Below, piece by piece: positions 18,843-28,317 of a stretch of DNA of 64,000 nucleotides. The notes beneath the pieces were generated by a model, which was given only the letters and a program-made list of their open reading frames with translations, was not told where the DNA came from and did not search any database. Origin of the DNA: CAVVMA01 sp963830715 (GTDB taxonomy: Bacteria; Desulfobacterota; Binatia; Binatales; Binataceae); the NCBI GenBank assembly GCA_963830715.1, contig CAWHNS010000001.1:186001-250000 (forward strand), in the 5' to 3' direction. The translations under genes were made by a program, and so were the position numbers. Position 1 is the stretch's first letter, and each line of letters starts with the position of its first letter.

Positions 18843-20395
18843 TGGCGAGTGTGACCAGGATAAGACCAAACCCAAGCGGCGCCGATGAAACCGTCAAGGA
18901 TCCGCATTTGAGCAAAGAGCCGACAGGAAGCCGCCGCACCGAGCTGCTGATCTTCGAACTATCGTCAGAAGGGCGGCGGGGCACTGACCTGCCGGATGGC
19001 GAGGCTTCGGCGTCGAGGGCCGCCGATATTCTCGGCGCCGAACTCTGCCGCCGGGACCTGCCGGGATTTCCCGAAGTGAGCGAGCCGGAGGTGATGCGCC
19101 ATTTCATCAGGCTTTCGCAGCTCAACTTCTCGCAGGCCACTCACTTCTATCCGCTCGGATCGTGCACGATGAAGTACAACCCGGCGCTGAATGACGAGGC
19201 CGCGGCGCTGGCGGGCTTCGCCCAGCTTCATCCGCGCACCCCGGCCCATCTCTGTCAGGGCGCACTCGAACTGATGGCGCGGCTGGAAAGCGCGCTCGCG
19301 GAGATCACCGGAATGGACGCCGTGTCGCTTCATCCGGCGGCGGGCGCGCAGGGGGAACTGGCCGGATTGCTGATCGCGCGCGCATGGCATCTGAAGCGCG
19401 GCCATCGCCGCCATAAAGTAATCATTCCCGACACGGCGCACGGCACCAATCCCGCCAGCTCCGCGCTCGCCGGCTTCGAGGTGGTGGTCGCGCCGTCGAA
19501 TCGGCGAGGTTTTCTGGACGCGGCCGAAATTCGCCGGCTGGTGGATGAAGAAACCGCGGCGCTGATGGTGACCAATCCGAACACGCTCGGCGTGTTCGAG
19601 CCGGAAATCTGCGAGATTGCCGACGCGCTGCATCAGCGCGGCGCGCTGCTCTACCTCGACGGCGCCAACATGAATGCGCTGCTCGGAGTCGCCAAGCCCG
19701 GCCATATGGGCGCCGATATCGTGCAGCTCAATCTGCACAAAACGTTCTCGACCCCGCACGGCGGCGGTGGTCCCGGCGCCGGACCAATCGCCGTCAAGGC
19801 GCATCTGGAGCCGTTCCTTCCCTATCCCCGGCTGGTGCGCCGGGGCGAGAGTTGGATTCTCGATGGCGAGCGCGACGAATCGATCGGCCGCCTGCGATCG
19901 TTTCACGGAAATTTCGGGATGCTGGTCCGCGCGTACGCTTACATCCTGGCGCTCGGCGGCGACGGACTGGCGCTTGCGAGCCGCCTCGCGATCCTGAACG
20001 CGAATTACGTGCGCAAGCGGCTCGAAAATCGCTACCCGAGCGCGACCAGCGAACCGACCATGCACGAGTGCGTGCTTACCCACGACCTCGAGAATCGCGT
20101 GGATGTGAGCACGCTCGAGATCGCCAAGCGATTACTCGACTTCGGCATCCATCCGCCAACCATCTACTTTCCGCTGGTCGTGCGCGGCGCGCTGATGATC
20201 GAACCGACCGAGACCGAGAGCAAGCAGACGCTGGATAGCTTCGTAACCGCGATGGAACGGATCTACGAAGAGGCGCTGAGCAATCCCGCGATGGTGAAAG
20301 GCGCGCCACACACGCTGCCGCTAAAGCGGGTCGACGAAGCCGAAGCCGCAAGGCATCCGATACTGCGGTGGGTGCCGGATAGATCGGCGAGGTAG
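18839..20395 (+). CDS. gcvPB: Glycine dehydrogenase (decarboxylating) subunit 2
   Basis: PLP-carrying half of the split P protein, 518 residues. The PLP lysine is in 'QLNLHKTFSTPHGGGGPGAGP'; 'FYPLGSCTMKYNP', 'PDTAHGTNPASSALAG' and 'IHPPTIYFPLVVRGALMIEPTETES' are typical. The start is GTG 18839 or ATG 18842, overlapping the gcvPA stop. The first 50 residues are a little longer than in many homologues. The C-terminus 'HPILRWVPDRSAR' directly precedes a restriction-modification gene whose end reads similarly, a possible insertion footprint. Confidence 0.97.
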   Translation: MMASVTRIRPNPSGADETVKDPHLSKEPTGSRRTELLIFELSSEGRRGTDLPDGEASASRAADILGAELCRRDLPGFPEVSEPEVMRHFIRLSQLNFSQATHFYPLGSCTMKYNPALNDEAAALAGFAQLHPRTPAHLCQGALELMARLESALAEITGMDAVSLHPAAGAQGELAGLLIARAWHLKRGHRRHKVIIPDTAHGTNPASSALAGFEVVVAPSNRRGFLDAAEIRRLVDEETAALMVTNPNTLGVFEPEICEIADALHQRGALLYLDGANMNALLGVAKPGHMGADIVQLNLHKTFSTPHGGGGPGAGPIAVKAHLEPFLPYPRLVRRGESWILDGERDESIGRLRSFHGNFGMLVRAYAYILALGGDGLALASRLAILNANYVRKRLENRYPSATSEPTMHECVLTHDLENRVDVSTLEIAKRLLDFGIHPPTIYFPLVVRGALMIEPTETESKQTLDSFVTAMERIYEEALSNPAMVKGAPHTLPLKRVDEAEAARHPILRWVPDRSAR

Positions 20396-20433
20396 GACGC
20401 ACGCCGGCCCTCATCGAGCGCAAGGGTGGAAAA

Positions 20434-23400
20434 ATGAAAACGACCCTTGAAGCCGCGATTGCCACCTTCGGAGCGCAGGCAAAGGCCAAATTGAGCAACT
20501 TGGCCGCGAAGGGACAGCCGGAAGATCAGATCCGCGCGCCGTTCGAGCACCTACTGTACCAAGTGGCGGAGCTTTGCCGCTTCCAACCAGGGTCGGTGGC
20601 AGCCGTAGGGGAATCGTCGATCGGCGATCTAAAAACCCGCCCCGATTATGCCGTCACTGTTCACAATGCACTCGTTGGGTTCATCGAACTGAAGGCGCCC
20701 GGCAAGGGCGCCGACCCGCGAAAATTCAAAGACCCCCACGATAAGACGCAATGGGAAAAGCTCCGGTCCCTGCCGAATATCATGTACACGGATGGCAGCG
20801 CTTTCAGCCTTTGGCAGAACGGCGAAGTGGTTGGTTCGGTCATAAACCTGGTCGGGGACGTCGAATCTTCCGGCAACAAACTTCAGGGCCCCGCGACGCT
20901 GCTGGCTCTGTTCGAGAGTTTCCTCAATTGGGAACCTGTCCCACCGCGCAGCGCCAAAGACTTGGCGCAGTCCACGGCCCGCCTTTGTCGGCTGCTGCGC
21001 GATGAAGTAACAGAGCAGTTGTCTTTGAAGAGTGTGGTCCTCACCGAGCTGGCGACAGATTGGCGGAAACTGCTCTTTCCAGACGCGACGGACGAAAGAT
21101 TTGCCGACGGGTATGCCCAAGCGGTCACGTTTGGCCTGCTCATGGCCCGCGCGAAAAATATCGAGCTTTCAACCGGTCTTCAGCAAGTTGCCATGACGCT
21201 CAGCCAGACGAGCTCCCTCATCGGTGCGGCGCTCCGGCTGCTGACTGACAACGCTGAAAACCAGGCTACGCTTAAAACGTCGCTTGGCACGCTGATGCGG
21301 GTGCTCGATGCGGTTGACTGGTCCAAGATCAGCAAGGGCCATCCGGAGGCCTGGCTCTACTTCTATGAGGATTTCCTGGAGGTCTACGACAGCCGGCTCA
21401 GGAAGCAGACGGGATCGTACTACACGCCGCCCGAGGTGGTCGGCGCGATGGTCGGTCTCGTGGATGAAGCACTGAGGTCGCCCAGGTTTGGACAACCCGC
21501 GGGGCTGGCTGCGCCGTCAGTGACGGTCGCCGACCCGGCGACCGGCACGGGAACCTTCCTGCTCGGCATGCTGCGCAAGATCGCCGCGACCGTCCAAGGG
21601 GATGAAGGTGAAGGCTCGGTCAAGGGGGCCATTAACGCCGCGGTCAAGCGGCTCATCGGCTTTGAGATGCAGTTGGGGCCGTTTGCCGTCGCGCAGCTCC
21701 GCATCCTTGCAGAGATTGTTGACCTGACGGGTGGCCCGCCGAAGACACCGGTCCGGATGTTCGTGACGAATACGCTCGGTAATCCGAATGACGATGAAGG
21801 ATGGATTCCGGGCCTCCTGGCTCCCCTTGCCAATTCACGCAAGGAGGCGAACAAGATCAAGCGGGAAGAGCCGATCACCGTCGTTATCGGAAATCCGCCC
21901 TACAAGGAAAAAGCCAAAGGGCAGGGCGCCTGGGTCGAAAGCGGGAGCAGGAACGAAGGCAAGCCACCGCTGCTTGCCGCGTGGATGCCGCCGAGCGATT
22001 GGGGCGTCGGCGCGCATACGAAGCATCTGCGCAATCTCTATGTGTACTTCTGGCGCTGGGCGACGTGGAAGGTCTACGACCATGACATCGCGCACAACAC
22101 GGGCATCGTGTGTTTCATCACCGTGGCCGGCTTCCTCAACGGACCAGGGTTTCAGAAGATGCGCGACTATCTGCGCCGCACATGCGACGACATCTGGGTT
22201 ATCGACTGCTCGCCCGAAGGCCATCAGCCGGAAGTCAACACCCGCATCTTTCAAGCCGTCCAGCAGCCGGTTTGTATCGTGATGGCGTCGCGCTCAGCCA
22301 AGAGCGATGCCGATGTTCCTGCCAAGGTGATGTTTCACGCGCTCCCAACCGGTCACCGCCAGGAGAAGTTCAAGGCCCTCGGCGCTCTGCGGCTGAAGAG
22401 CAAAGCTTGGACTGAGTGCCCGTCCGACTGGCGCGCGCCTTTTCTGCCGGCCTCGCAGGGCGCATGGGCAAGCTACCCGAAGTTGGAAGACCTGTTCATT
22501 TACAACGGCTCTGGCGTCATGCCGGGCCGCACCTGGATCATCGCACCGGACGCCGAGTCCTTGGAGCGGCGCTGGCAGACGCTCCTTGATGCACCGGCGA
22601 ATGAGAAGGAAGTTCTCTTCCATCCGCACCTCCGCAATGGTCAGCCAGGCGACAGGCACAGTAAGCGCGTCGTGCTCGAAAGGGCCTTACCCGGATACGA
22701 GCCGCGACCAAAGCCCATTGCCGAGGAAAACGGATCCTGCCCGCCGCCACGCGGTATGGCTTTCGTTCTTTCGACCGCCAATGGATCATTCCCGACAACC
22801 GGCTCATCAACCAGCCCAATCCTGAGCTGTGGGGGTCACGATCGAGCCGGCAGGTTTATGTGACGGTGCCGAGCGACAGATCCCCAACCAGCGGGCCTGC
22901 GCTTACGATTAGCGCGTTGGTGCCCGACCTACATCACTATAACGGTAGAGGCGGCCGTGTCTTCCCACTCTGGAGGGACCAGAAAGCCACTATCCCCAAC
23001 GTGCCATCACGGTTGCTCGCCTTCCTCGTCCAGAAGTACGGCGACAAGGTCGGCGCTGAAGACCTCGTCTCCTACATCGCGGCCACGGCGGCGCATCCAG
23101 CCTTTACCGTACGTTTCCGCGATGACCTCTCGACGCCGGGCCTGCGAATCCCCCTCACGGCGGACCGGTACACCTTCAGGGAAGCATCCGAACTCGGCCG
23201 CACAATCATCTGGCTCCATACTTTCGGCGAGCGAATGACGGACCCGAAAAAGGGGCGGCCGGCACAGCCGCCACGTCTGCCAGCCGGCGCGGATGCCGCG
23301 AATTCCGGCCGCGGGTGAGATTCCTCAAGACCCTTCGGCGATGCCCGATACGATCGACTATGACGCTAAGAACAAAAGACTGTTGATAGGGCAAGGCTAC

Positions 23401-23835
23401 GTCGAGCACGTTGAGCCTGGCGTGTGGAACTATGAGGTCTCCGGGAAACAGGTCCTGGTGCAGTGGTTCAGCTACCGGAAGGCGAATCGGGAACGCCCGA
23501 TCATCGGCGACCGTCGTCCTCCGTCGCCGCTGGGTGACATTCAGCCAGACTACTGGCTCGCGGAATATACGACCGAGCTGATTAATTTGCTCAACGTGCT
23601 TGGCTGGCTGGTCGATCTTGAGCCTGAACAGTCCAAGCTGCTTAACAAAATATGTGCTGGGCCATTGATCTCAGCAGATGAGCTGGGTGGAATTGGCGCC
23701 CTTGCGGTTCCTGCGAGAGCCGAAGTTAAGGTGCGCAATGCTCAGGGGCCGGGTCTGTTTGATAATGAGCATTGGTCATCCGAATCTCCAAGCCCGATTA
23801 TGCGTTGGGCGCCCGATCGCGGAAGTTCAAAGTAG
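20434..23835 (+). pseudogene. Type ISP/IIG-like restriction-modification enzyme, two frameshifts
   Basis: A single-chain R-M protein of about 1,130 residues when repaired. Residues about 65-90 show a PD-(D/E)xK-like nuclease core ('TRPDYAVTVHN..VGFIELKAPG'). Near residue 367 is N6-adenine MTase motif I 'DPATGTGTFLLG' and near 486 motif IV 'GNPPYKEK'; the remainder resembles a target-recognition domain ('RYGFRSFDRQWIIPDNRLIN'). The frame breaks near 22728 (A-run, one base short) and near 23290 (one base extra), after which 'MPRIPAAGEIPQD..YDAKNKRLLIGQGYVEHV' continues to 23835. No SF2 helicase motifs are visible, unlike the 1,500-residue LlaBIII type. It lies 38 bases behind gcvPB as an evident insertion. 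Confidence 0.85.
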
Positions 23836-23843
23836 GTGGGAAC

Positions 23844-24386
23844 ATGACGAAGCGTATCGAGGTCGGGGCGATCGCGCCGATTGTCGGGACGAGTTACCCT
23901 TCGCCATTCGATCAACCATGCCGAAAGCCGGAACGCCGGAGACTTGGCGACGCGGCGGGTCTGAATCAATTCGGCGTCAACCTGTTGCGCTTGCCACCGG
24001 GCGCGTGGTCGAGCCAACGTCACTGGCATACCGGATCAGATGAGTTCGTCTATGTGCTCTCCGGCGAAGTGCTGCTCGATCCGGAGCTCGATGTGGTGTT
24101 GGAAGACTCGCGCGGCAGATTTCTCAGCTACTGCATCGGATGGCTGGACGTCGCAAACGCGCTCGGGCATTTTGAGCCGGTCGGATGTCGTCCGGATTTT
24201 ACCGGCCGAGGATACGCGCGAGCGGTGACTATCGAAGGTCTGCGCCGGATGCAGGCCCGCGGCATGCGCATCGCATTGGTCGGAACCGAGGGCATCAACG
24301 AGCGGGCGCGCGTGCTCTATCCGTCGTGCGGCTTCGTTGAAGTGGACCGTGCGTACTTCTATGTGAAGCCGGTGAGCACGCGATGA
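23844..24386 (+). CDS. Chimeric cupin-GNAT protein
   Basis: About 180 residues from ATG 23844, which follows AGGTGGG. Residues 1-72 are the first half of a single-domain cupin, 'LLRLPPGAWSSQRHWHTGSDEFVYVLSGEVLL', with the metal-binding HxH..E pattern, but the cupin stops after 'SGEVLL', before its second motif. From 'DPELDVVLEDSRGRFLSYCIGWLD' on, it is the C-terminal half of a GNAT acetyltransferase, including the acetyl-CoA loop 'GRGYARAVTIEGL' and 'ARVLYPSCGFVEV'. The fusion point is in frame. Neither domain is complete, so function is doubtful. An internal deletion fusing two neighbouring genes, or an assembly join, would give this. Confidence 0.7.
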   Translation: MTKRIEVGAIAPIVGTSYPSPFDQPCRKPERRRLGDAAGLNQFGVNLLRLPPGAWSSQRHWHTGSDEFVYVLSGEVLLDPELDVVLEDSRGRFLSYCIGWLDVANALGHFEPVGCRPDFTGRGYARAVTIEGLRRMQARGMRIALVGTEGINERARVLYPSCGFVEVDRAYFYVKPVSTR

Positions 24387-24485
24387 CGAGTGCGTGCTGG
24401 CCGTTGTTTCTCTCCCGCGCTTGCGGCCGGGCCGCAGGCGCGGGCGAGGTGAAGAAGAACGAGCCGGGCCAAGGATCGCGCGCGC

Positions 24486-24665
24486 TCACATCATCGAGAA
24501 GAACATCGAAACGAGATAGCAGGCGGTCACGACTGCGATCGCGATGCCCGGGAGCTCGCTCAGGACCGCGTTTAGCACGAAGCGGTCAACATAGTAGTGG
24601 GTCGCTCCGTCCATCGGCGGACCGTAAAATCCCGAAAACCTCTCGACATTGCTGGTTGCGTTCAT
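24486..24665 (-). CDS. Small single-pass membrane protein, hypothetical
   Basis: 59 residues from ATG 24665, preceded by GGGAGG at a good distance. The C-terminal half is a transmembrane helix ('LPGIAIAVVTACYLVSMFF'); the N-terminal half is polar and aromatic ('FSGFYGPPMDGATHYYVDRFVLNAV'). I recognise no family. The ribosome site and the composition support translation; it stands alone between the cupin-GNAT gene and mobA. Confidence 0.55.
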   Translation of the reverse strand: MNATSNVERFSGFYGPPMDGATHYYVDRFVLNAVLSELPGIAIAVVTACYLVSMFFSMM

Positions 24666-24750
24666 TGCTCCATTCCTCCCTCGTTGCATACAACCCCGGA
24701 CGATAGCTTCGCGTTAAATCGCTCGCGGCGACAAAGCGTGCGGCATTCCT

Positions 24751-25388
24751 TTAATGACCCTCGATCATGGCGCCGTAGTTCGAGAACCCTCCCATCTGGA
24801 CGGCGGCGCGGTAGTCGTCGGGCGTGTTGATGTTGAAAAATGTCAACAGGCCCGGATCGAGCAGGCGAAGAGCGTGCTCGCCGACTCTGCGGACCTTGAC
24901 CGCGTCGGCGATCGCGACGGCACGCCGCTCGCCCGCGGCGATTAGCTTCTCGACGGCCACGGCGCATCGCTTGCGATAAACGGCGTGCAGCGGCTGCGTC
25001 ATCCCGCTGACCTCCGGAATCACCGCGTCGTAGTCGCCGATCATCGAGCAGAGCTCGGCGGCGACGAACGCGCTCAGCATCGGCAGGTCGCAGGAGCAGA
25101 CAAAGGCCGGATCACCCAGGCACTCGTCGAGGCCGAGCTTGATCGCGGGCAGCGGGCCCTGGAACGGGACCGCGTCGTGGACGACCCGCGCGCCGGCCGC
25201 GTCGGGGAGCGCGAGCTATCCGGGCCGCCCTCCGCGCCGGCCACGACCACGACTTCCGGGAACGATTTCAGGAGCCGCCCGACGATCACCTCGAGCAGCG
25301 TCTTCTCGCCGAACCTGAGCATCGCCTTCGGCTGTCCCATCCGCTCGCTGCGGCCTCCGGCCAGAACGATCGCGCTGGCTTCCCTCAT
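24751..25388 (-). CDS. mobA: Molybdenum cofactor guanylyltransferase, frameshifted
   Basis: Attaches GMP to Mo-molybdopterin to form MGD. 'AIVLAGGRSERMGQPKAMLRFG' is the nucleotide-binding start (ATG 25388 after GGAGG). The second frame contains 'DPAFVCSCDLPMLS' with the metal-binding DxP, 'MTQPLHAVYRK' and 'FFNINTPDDY'. One base missing near 25216 restores 'ELALPDAAGARVVHDAVPFQGPL', giving about 213 residues, the usual MobA size. 'NTPDDY' and the context make MobA likelier than a related CTP:molybdopterin transferase (MocA), though that remains possible. A sulfite-oxidase-family gene lies at 62.2-63.2 kb. Confidence 0.82.
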
Positions 25389-25403
25389 GAATCCTCCGGT
25401 CAA

Positions 25404-27065
25404 CTATGCCGCGGGCTTGGCGCCCGGATCGGCGCGTTCGACTTCCATCAGGGCGCGGATCAGGTCGTCGGCTTCTTCGGGATCGATTTCGCCGGCGCGC
25501 ACTGCCGCGAGTATTCTCAGGATCTCCTTGTCCGGCTCCAGGCGCCGGGTCGCATCGGGATCGGGCGCCGGCGAGCTTGCGCCCGGCGCAACCTGCTGGG
25601 TCTCAGCGCTCGGCTCCGGCGACTCCGAGCGGCTCTCGGCGCGCGCGCGAGCGCGCTGGCGCGCTTCGCGCACCGCGTCTCGCATCCGCGCCGCCTCCTC
25701 GCGGATGCGCGCGCGTATCCGTTCGGCGTCGGCGCGCGAGCGGCCGCGCCGTTCCTTTAGCGCCTCATCGACAAGACCGTGGATTCGCCGGCCCAGCTTC
25801 GAGAGCCTTTCGGCGGCCTGCTCCGGAACCTCCTGCTTGATCTCGCCGATCTCGCGCTCGACCTCGCGCATCGCCTCACCGACGCCCCTGGTCACCCCGC
25901 GCACCAATCCCCCGGAGAACGAGCCGGTCTCGGCGACGATCCTGCCCGCGGCGCCGACGATATCGGCCACCATCGCGGGAATCTCGTCGCCGAGATTCTC
26001 GAACGGCGCACCGATATCGCGCCATCGAAAGCCCGCGCCGACGCCCGCGCTTGCGCGCGAATCTTCGCCCTCGATTATGATGTCTGCGCCGCGCGATTCG
26101 AGTGCGAGCTTGCACTCGCCGGCGCCGAATTTCGCCGACAGCCGATCGCGGCCGGCGAAGCGCAGCTCGCCTTCGATTCCGTAAACCCGCACCCGCCCAT
26201 GGCGCGCGTTGGCCTCGATTTCCACCGAGCTGGCGTTGCGCAGCTCGACCAGCATCCTGCCCCCGGTCCGGACGCGCCAGTTGCTTGCGGCGGCGAAGTC
26301 GCCGCCGAGCCTCGCCGCACCGCCGACCTGCGCGATATCGACATTGCCGGTGATCGCGCGCACGCTGACCTGACCTCCGACGGTCGCGATCGCGACGCTG
26401 CCGGCGCCGTCGATTGTGACCTTGCCTCCGACGGTCGCGACGGTCACGTCGCCCGCGACTCGCAGCGCGCGGAGCTTGCCGCCGACGGTGTCGATTTTGA
26501 GCGAATGGACGCGCTCGACTTCGAGCTTTCCGCCCACGGTAAGGGAGCGAAAATCACCGCCGATCTCCTCGAGGCTGCATCGTCCGCCGACCTGCTCGAT
26601 CGCGACCTCGCCGGCTATCTCCCCGCAGGCAACGTTACCGGCGACGAGATCGAAGCTGACCGAGCGCGCTCTCTCCACCAGCAGATCGCCTTTGACGCAT
26701 TTGCCCGCGATCGCGCCGGCATCTTCGGCGCAAAAGCGGCCGTCGATGTTGCCGCGAATCACGATCGGTCCGACGGCGCTCGCATTGAAATGGCCTGCGA
26801 CGTGGTTGAGCGACAGGTTGCCGCTGAATTCCTCGACTTCAAGATGGCCTGCGCACTCGACCACCTCCACCGCCACGCCGGGCGGAATTGCGAGCTCGGC
26901 GTTGCCGGTGAAATAGACCTCGGCGGCCGCGCCGTTTCGCCGCAGGTCGGGTTCCTGATCGGAAATGATCCGCAGCGGGGATGCGTCTATGCCGGTAATC
27001 GTCAGGTTGCCGCCTGCGCGCATCACGCGCAGCGATTCGATTCCATCAAGGGTGGTCTCATCCAT
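25404..27065 (-). CDS. DUF4097-like beta-solenoid protein with C-terminal SHOCT-like tail
   Basis: 553 residues. Residues about 60-330 are a run of short strands ending in GG ('ATVGGKV', 'TVGGKLEV', 'QVGGAARL'), the right-handed beta-helix pattern of DUF4097/adhesin-like proteins. About 430-500 is a highly charged Arg/Glu coiled region. The last 40 residues ('EILRILAAVRAGEIDPEEADDLIRAL') match the short helical module that ends many DUF4097 and DUF2089 proteins. No signal peptide. It follows the DUF2089 regulator by 20 bases, a pairing I know from other bacteria; the function is unknown, possibly envelope-stress related. Confidence 0.75.
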   Translation of the reverse strand: MDETTLDGIESLRVMRAGGNLTITGIDASPLRIISDQEPDLRRNGAAAEVYFTGNAELAIPPGVAVEVVECAGHLEVEEFSGNLSLNHVAGHFNASAVGPIVIRGNIDGRFCAEDAGAIAGKCVKGDLLVERARSVSFDLVAGNVACGEIAGEVAIEQVGGRCSLEEIGGDFRSLTVGGKLEVERVHSLKIDTVGGKLRALRVAGDVTVATVGGKVTIDGAGSVAIATVGGQVSVRAITGNVDIAQVGGAARLGGDFAAASNWRVRTGGRMLVELRNASSVEIEANARHGRVRVYGIEGELRFAGRDRLSAKFGAGECKLALESRGADIIIEGEDSRASAGVGAGFRWRDIGAPFENLGDEIPAMVADIVGAAGRIVAETGSFSGGLVRGVTRGVGEAMREVEREIGEIKQEVPEQAAERLSKLGRRIHGLVDEALKERRGRSRADAERIRARIREEAARMRDAVREARQRARARAESRSESPEPSAETQQVAPGASSPAPDPDATRRLEPDKEILRILAAVRAGEIDPEEADDLIRALMEVERADPGAKPAA

Positions 27066-27085
27066 TTGCTATTCCCTCCCAATGT

Positions 27086-27499
27086 TCAGCGGCTTTGAGA
27101 GCCGCGGCCGCGCAATGCGCGCAGCGCATCCTCGGGTGAAATTCGGCCCTCGCGCAGATCGTCCAGCACGGCGCGGCGCGACGCATTGTCTTCGGATGGC
27201 TCCTCGCCGGTGGACTCGACCTGGGTCGCGTCTTTGGATTGGAATCCCAATGCCGCGACCACTTCGTTGAGCCTGGCGCGCACGGTGGGATAGGAAACGC
27301 CGAGCTCGCGTTCGACGTCGCGGATGACGCCGCGGTTCTTGATGAACACCTCTACGAAGTCGAGCTGCGCGCGGCTCAGCTTCAGAATGGCAGGCAATTC
27401 GAAGGCTGCCTCGATTGACAGCGCGCACGAGGGGCACTCGACGCGGCGCACCGCGAGGTCGCCTCCGCAGGATGGGCATTTGATGAAGAGCGGACGCAT
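27086..27499 (-). CDS. DUF2089-family transcriptional regulator
   Basis: 137 residues from ATG 27499. An N-terminal zinc ribbon has two CxxC pairs ('CPSCGG', 'CPSCAL'). A helix-turn-helix follows ('LKLSRAQLDFVEVFIKNRGVIRDVERELGVSYPTVRARLNEVVAALG'), as in DUF2089 proteins. The last 30 residues ('VLDDLREGRISPEDALRAL') are the same short module as at the end of the downstream protein. It is the first gene of a two-gene unit and probably controls it. Confidence 0.88.
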   Translation of the reverse strand: MRPLFIKCPSCGGDLAVRRVECPSCALSIEAAFELPAILKLSRAQLDFVEVFIKNRGVIRDVERELGVSYPTVRARLNEVVAALGFQSKDATQVESTGEEPSEDNASRRAVLDDLREGRISPEDALRALRGRGSQSR

Positions 27500-27505
27500 A
27501 TGATT

Positions 27506-27534
27506 CTTGTACAGCCATAACTTGAGATTGTCAA
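27506..27534 (-). promoter_or_regulatory. Candidate sigma-70 promoter of the DUF2089-DUF4097 unit
   Basis: On the minus strand a perfect -35 TTGACA (27529-27534) is followed after 17 bases by TACAAG (27506-27511), four of six matches to TATAAT. It lies in an unusually AT-rich stretch. The -10 ends only six bases before the ATG at 27499, so a transcript from it would be nearly leaderless. Confidence 0.5.
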
Positions 27535-27720
27535 TATTGTAATTAATAATCCTGAGAATTACTATTGCGCCCGTACGGATATCGCCACTTATGGTATGAG
27601 ATTCTTCATTCAGCAGATTCGCTCGGAATGGCTCTAATTGACGCTTATCAATATGTATGTGGAAAAGGGACTGGCGAGACGCCGATCGGCGACCACCCGG
27701 AACTGAGAATCGGAAGGAAC

Positions 27721-28317
27721 CTACCCGTTCGCGGATAGCTCGGACTCGATGTGTCGCAGCGCGTCGGCGTGGTAGAGCACGCCGAGATGTCCCGTCTTCG
27801 GCAGAACCACCGCGCGCTTCACGGCGCCGGGACGCAGCCGGCGCAGCATCGGGGGCGGCACAATCGGGTCTTCTTCGCCGAAGATCGCAAGCTCCTGGGG
27901 ACTCTGCTGATCGTAGCGGTACGGCGATCCCAGCGTGACCAGAGAACGGACCGTGCCGGGACGCGACGTCGCATAGCAGCGTCGCGCGATTGTGCCCCCG
28001 AGGCTGTGGCCGACAAGGTGTATGCCGCCGCCTCCTCCGAGCTCCTCGACCAGGTCTGCGAGATGCTCGGCGGAATTTGCCACCGGCTGGATACGGGGAT
28101 ATCCGAAGAAGGCGACGTTGCCGAACCCAGCCATCCGGAGGTAGGTCGCGAGACCCAACAGGTTGGCGCGATTTCCGCCCAATCCGTGCAGAAGGATCAC
28201 GGGCGCACCCTGACCGGCCGGGCACATTCCGGATCGCTCCGAGACCCAATTCAGCGGATACGACGCGAGCAGGATTCCGGCGGCGGTCAATTCCCGATAT
28301 AGCGTCTGGGTTCTCAT
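27721..28317 (-). CDS. Alpha/beta-hydrolase, triacylglycerol-lipase-like
   Basis: 198 residues from ATG 28317, which overlaps the patatin stop (ATGA). 'PVILLHGLGGNRANL' at 39-53 is the lipase HG motif, GHSLGG carries Ser105, Asp150 is in 'EEDPIVP' and His177 in 'KTGHLGVL'; the triad is complete. It resembles small bacterial lipases and PGAP1-like esterases. No signal peptide is obvious, though residues 8-24 are hydrophobic. Coupled translation with a patatin-type phospholipase suggests joint action on membrane or storage lipid. Confidence 0.85.
   Translation of the reverse strand: MRTQTLYRELTAAGILLASYPLNWVSERSGMCPAGQGAPVILLHGLGGNRANLLGLATYLRMAGFGNVAFFGYPRIQPVANSAEHLADLVEELGGGGGIHLVGHSLGGTIARRCYATSRPGTVRSLVTLGSPYRYDQQSPQELAIFGEEDPIVPPPMLRRLRPGAVKRAVVLPKTGHLGVLYHADALRHIESELSANG

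Noticed and set aside
18965..20083. Long leftward frame opposite gcvPB
   Set aside because: Shadow of gcvPB with no recognisable motif.
25779..27098. 439-residue rightward frame opposite the DUF4097 gene
   Set aside because: Asp/Ala/Arg-rich antisense reading of the beta-solenoid repeats, no start signal.
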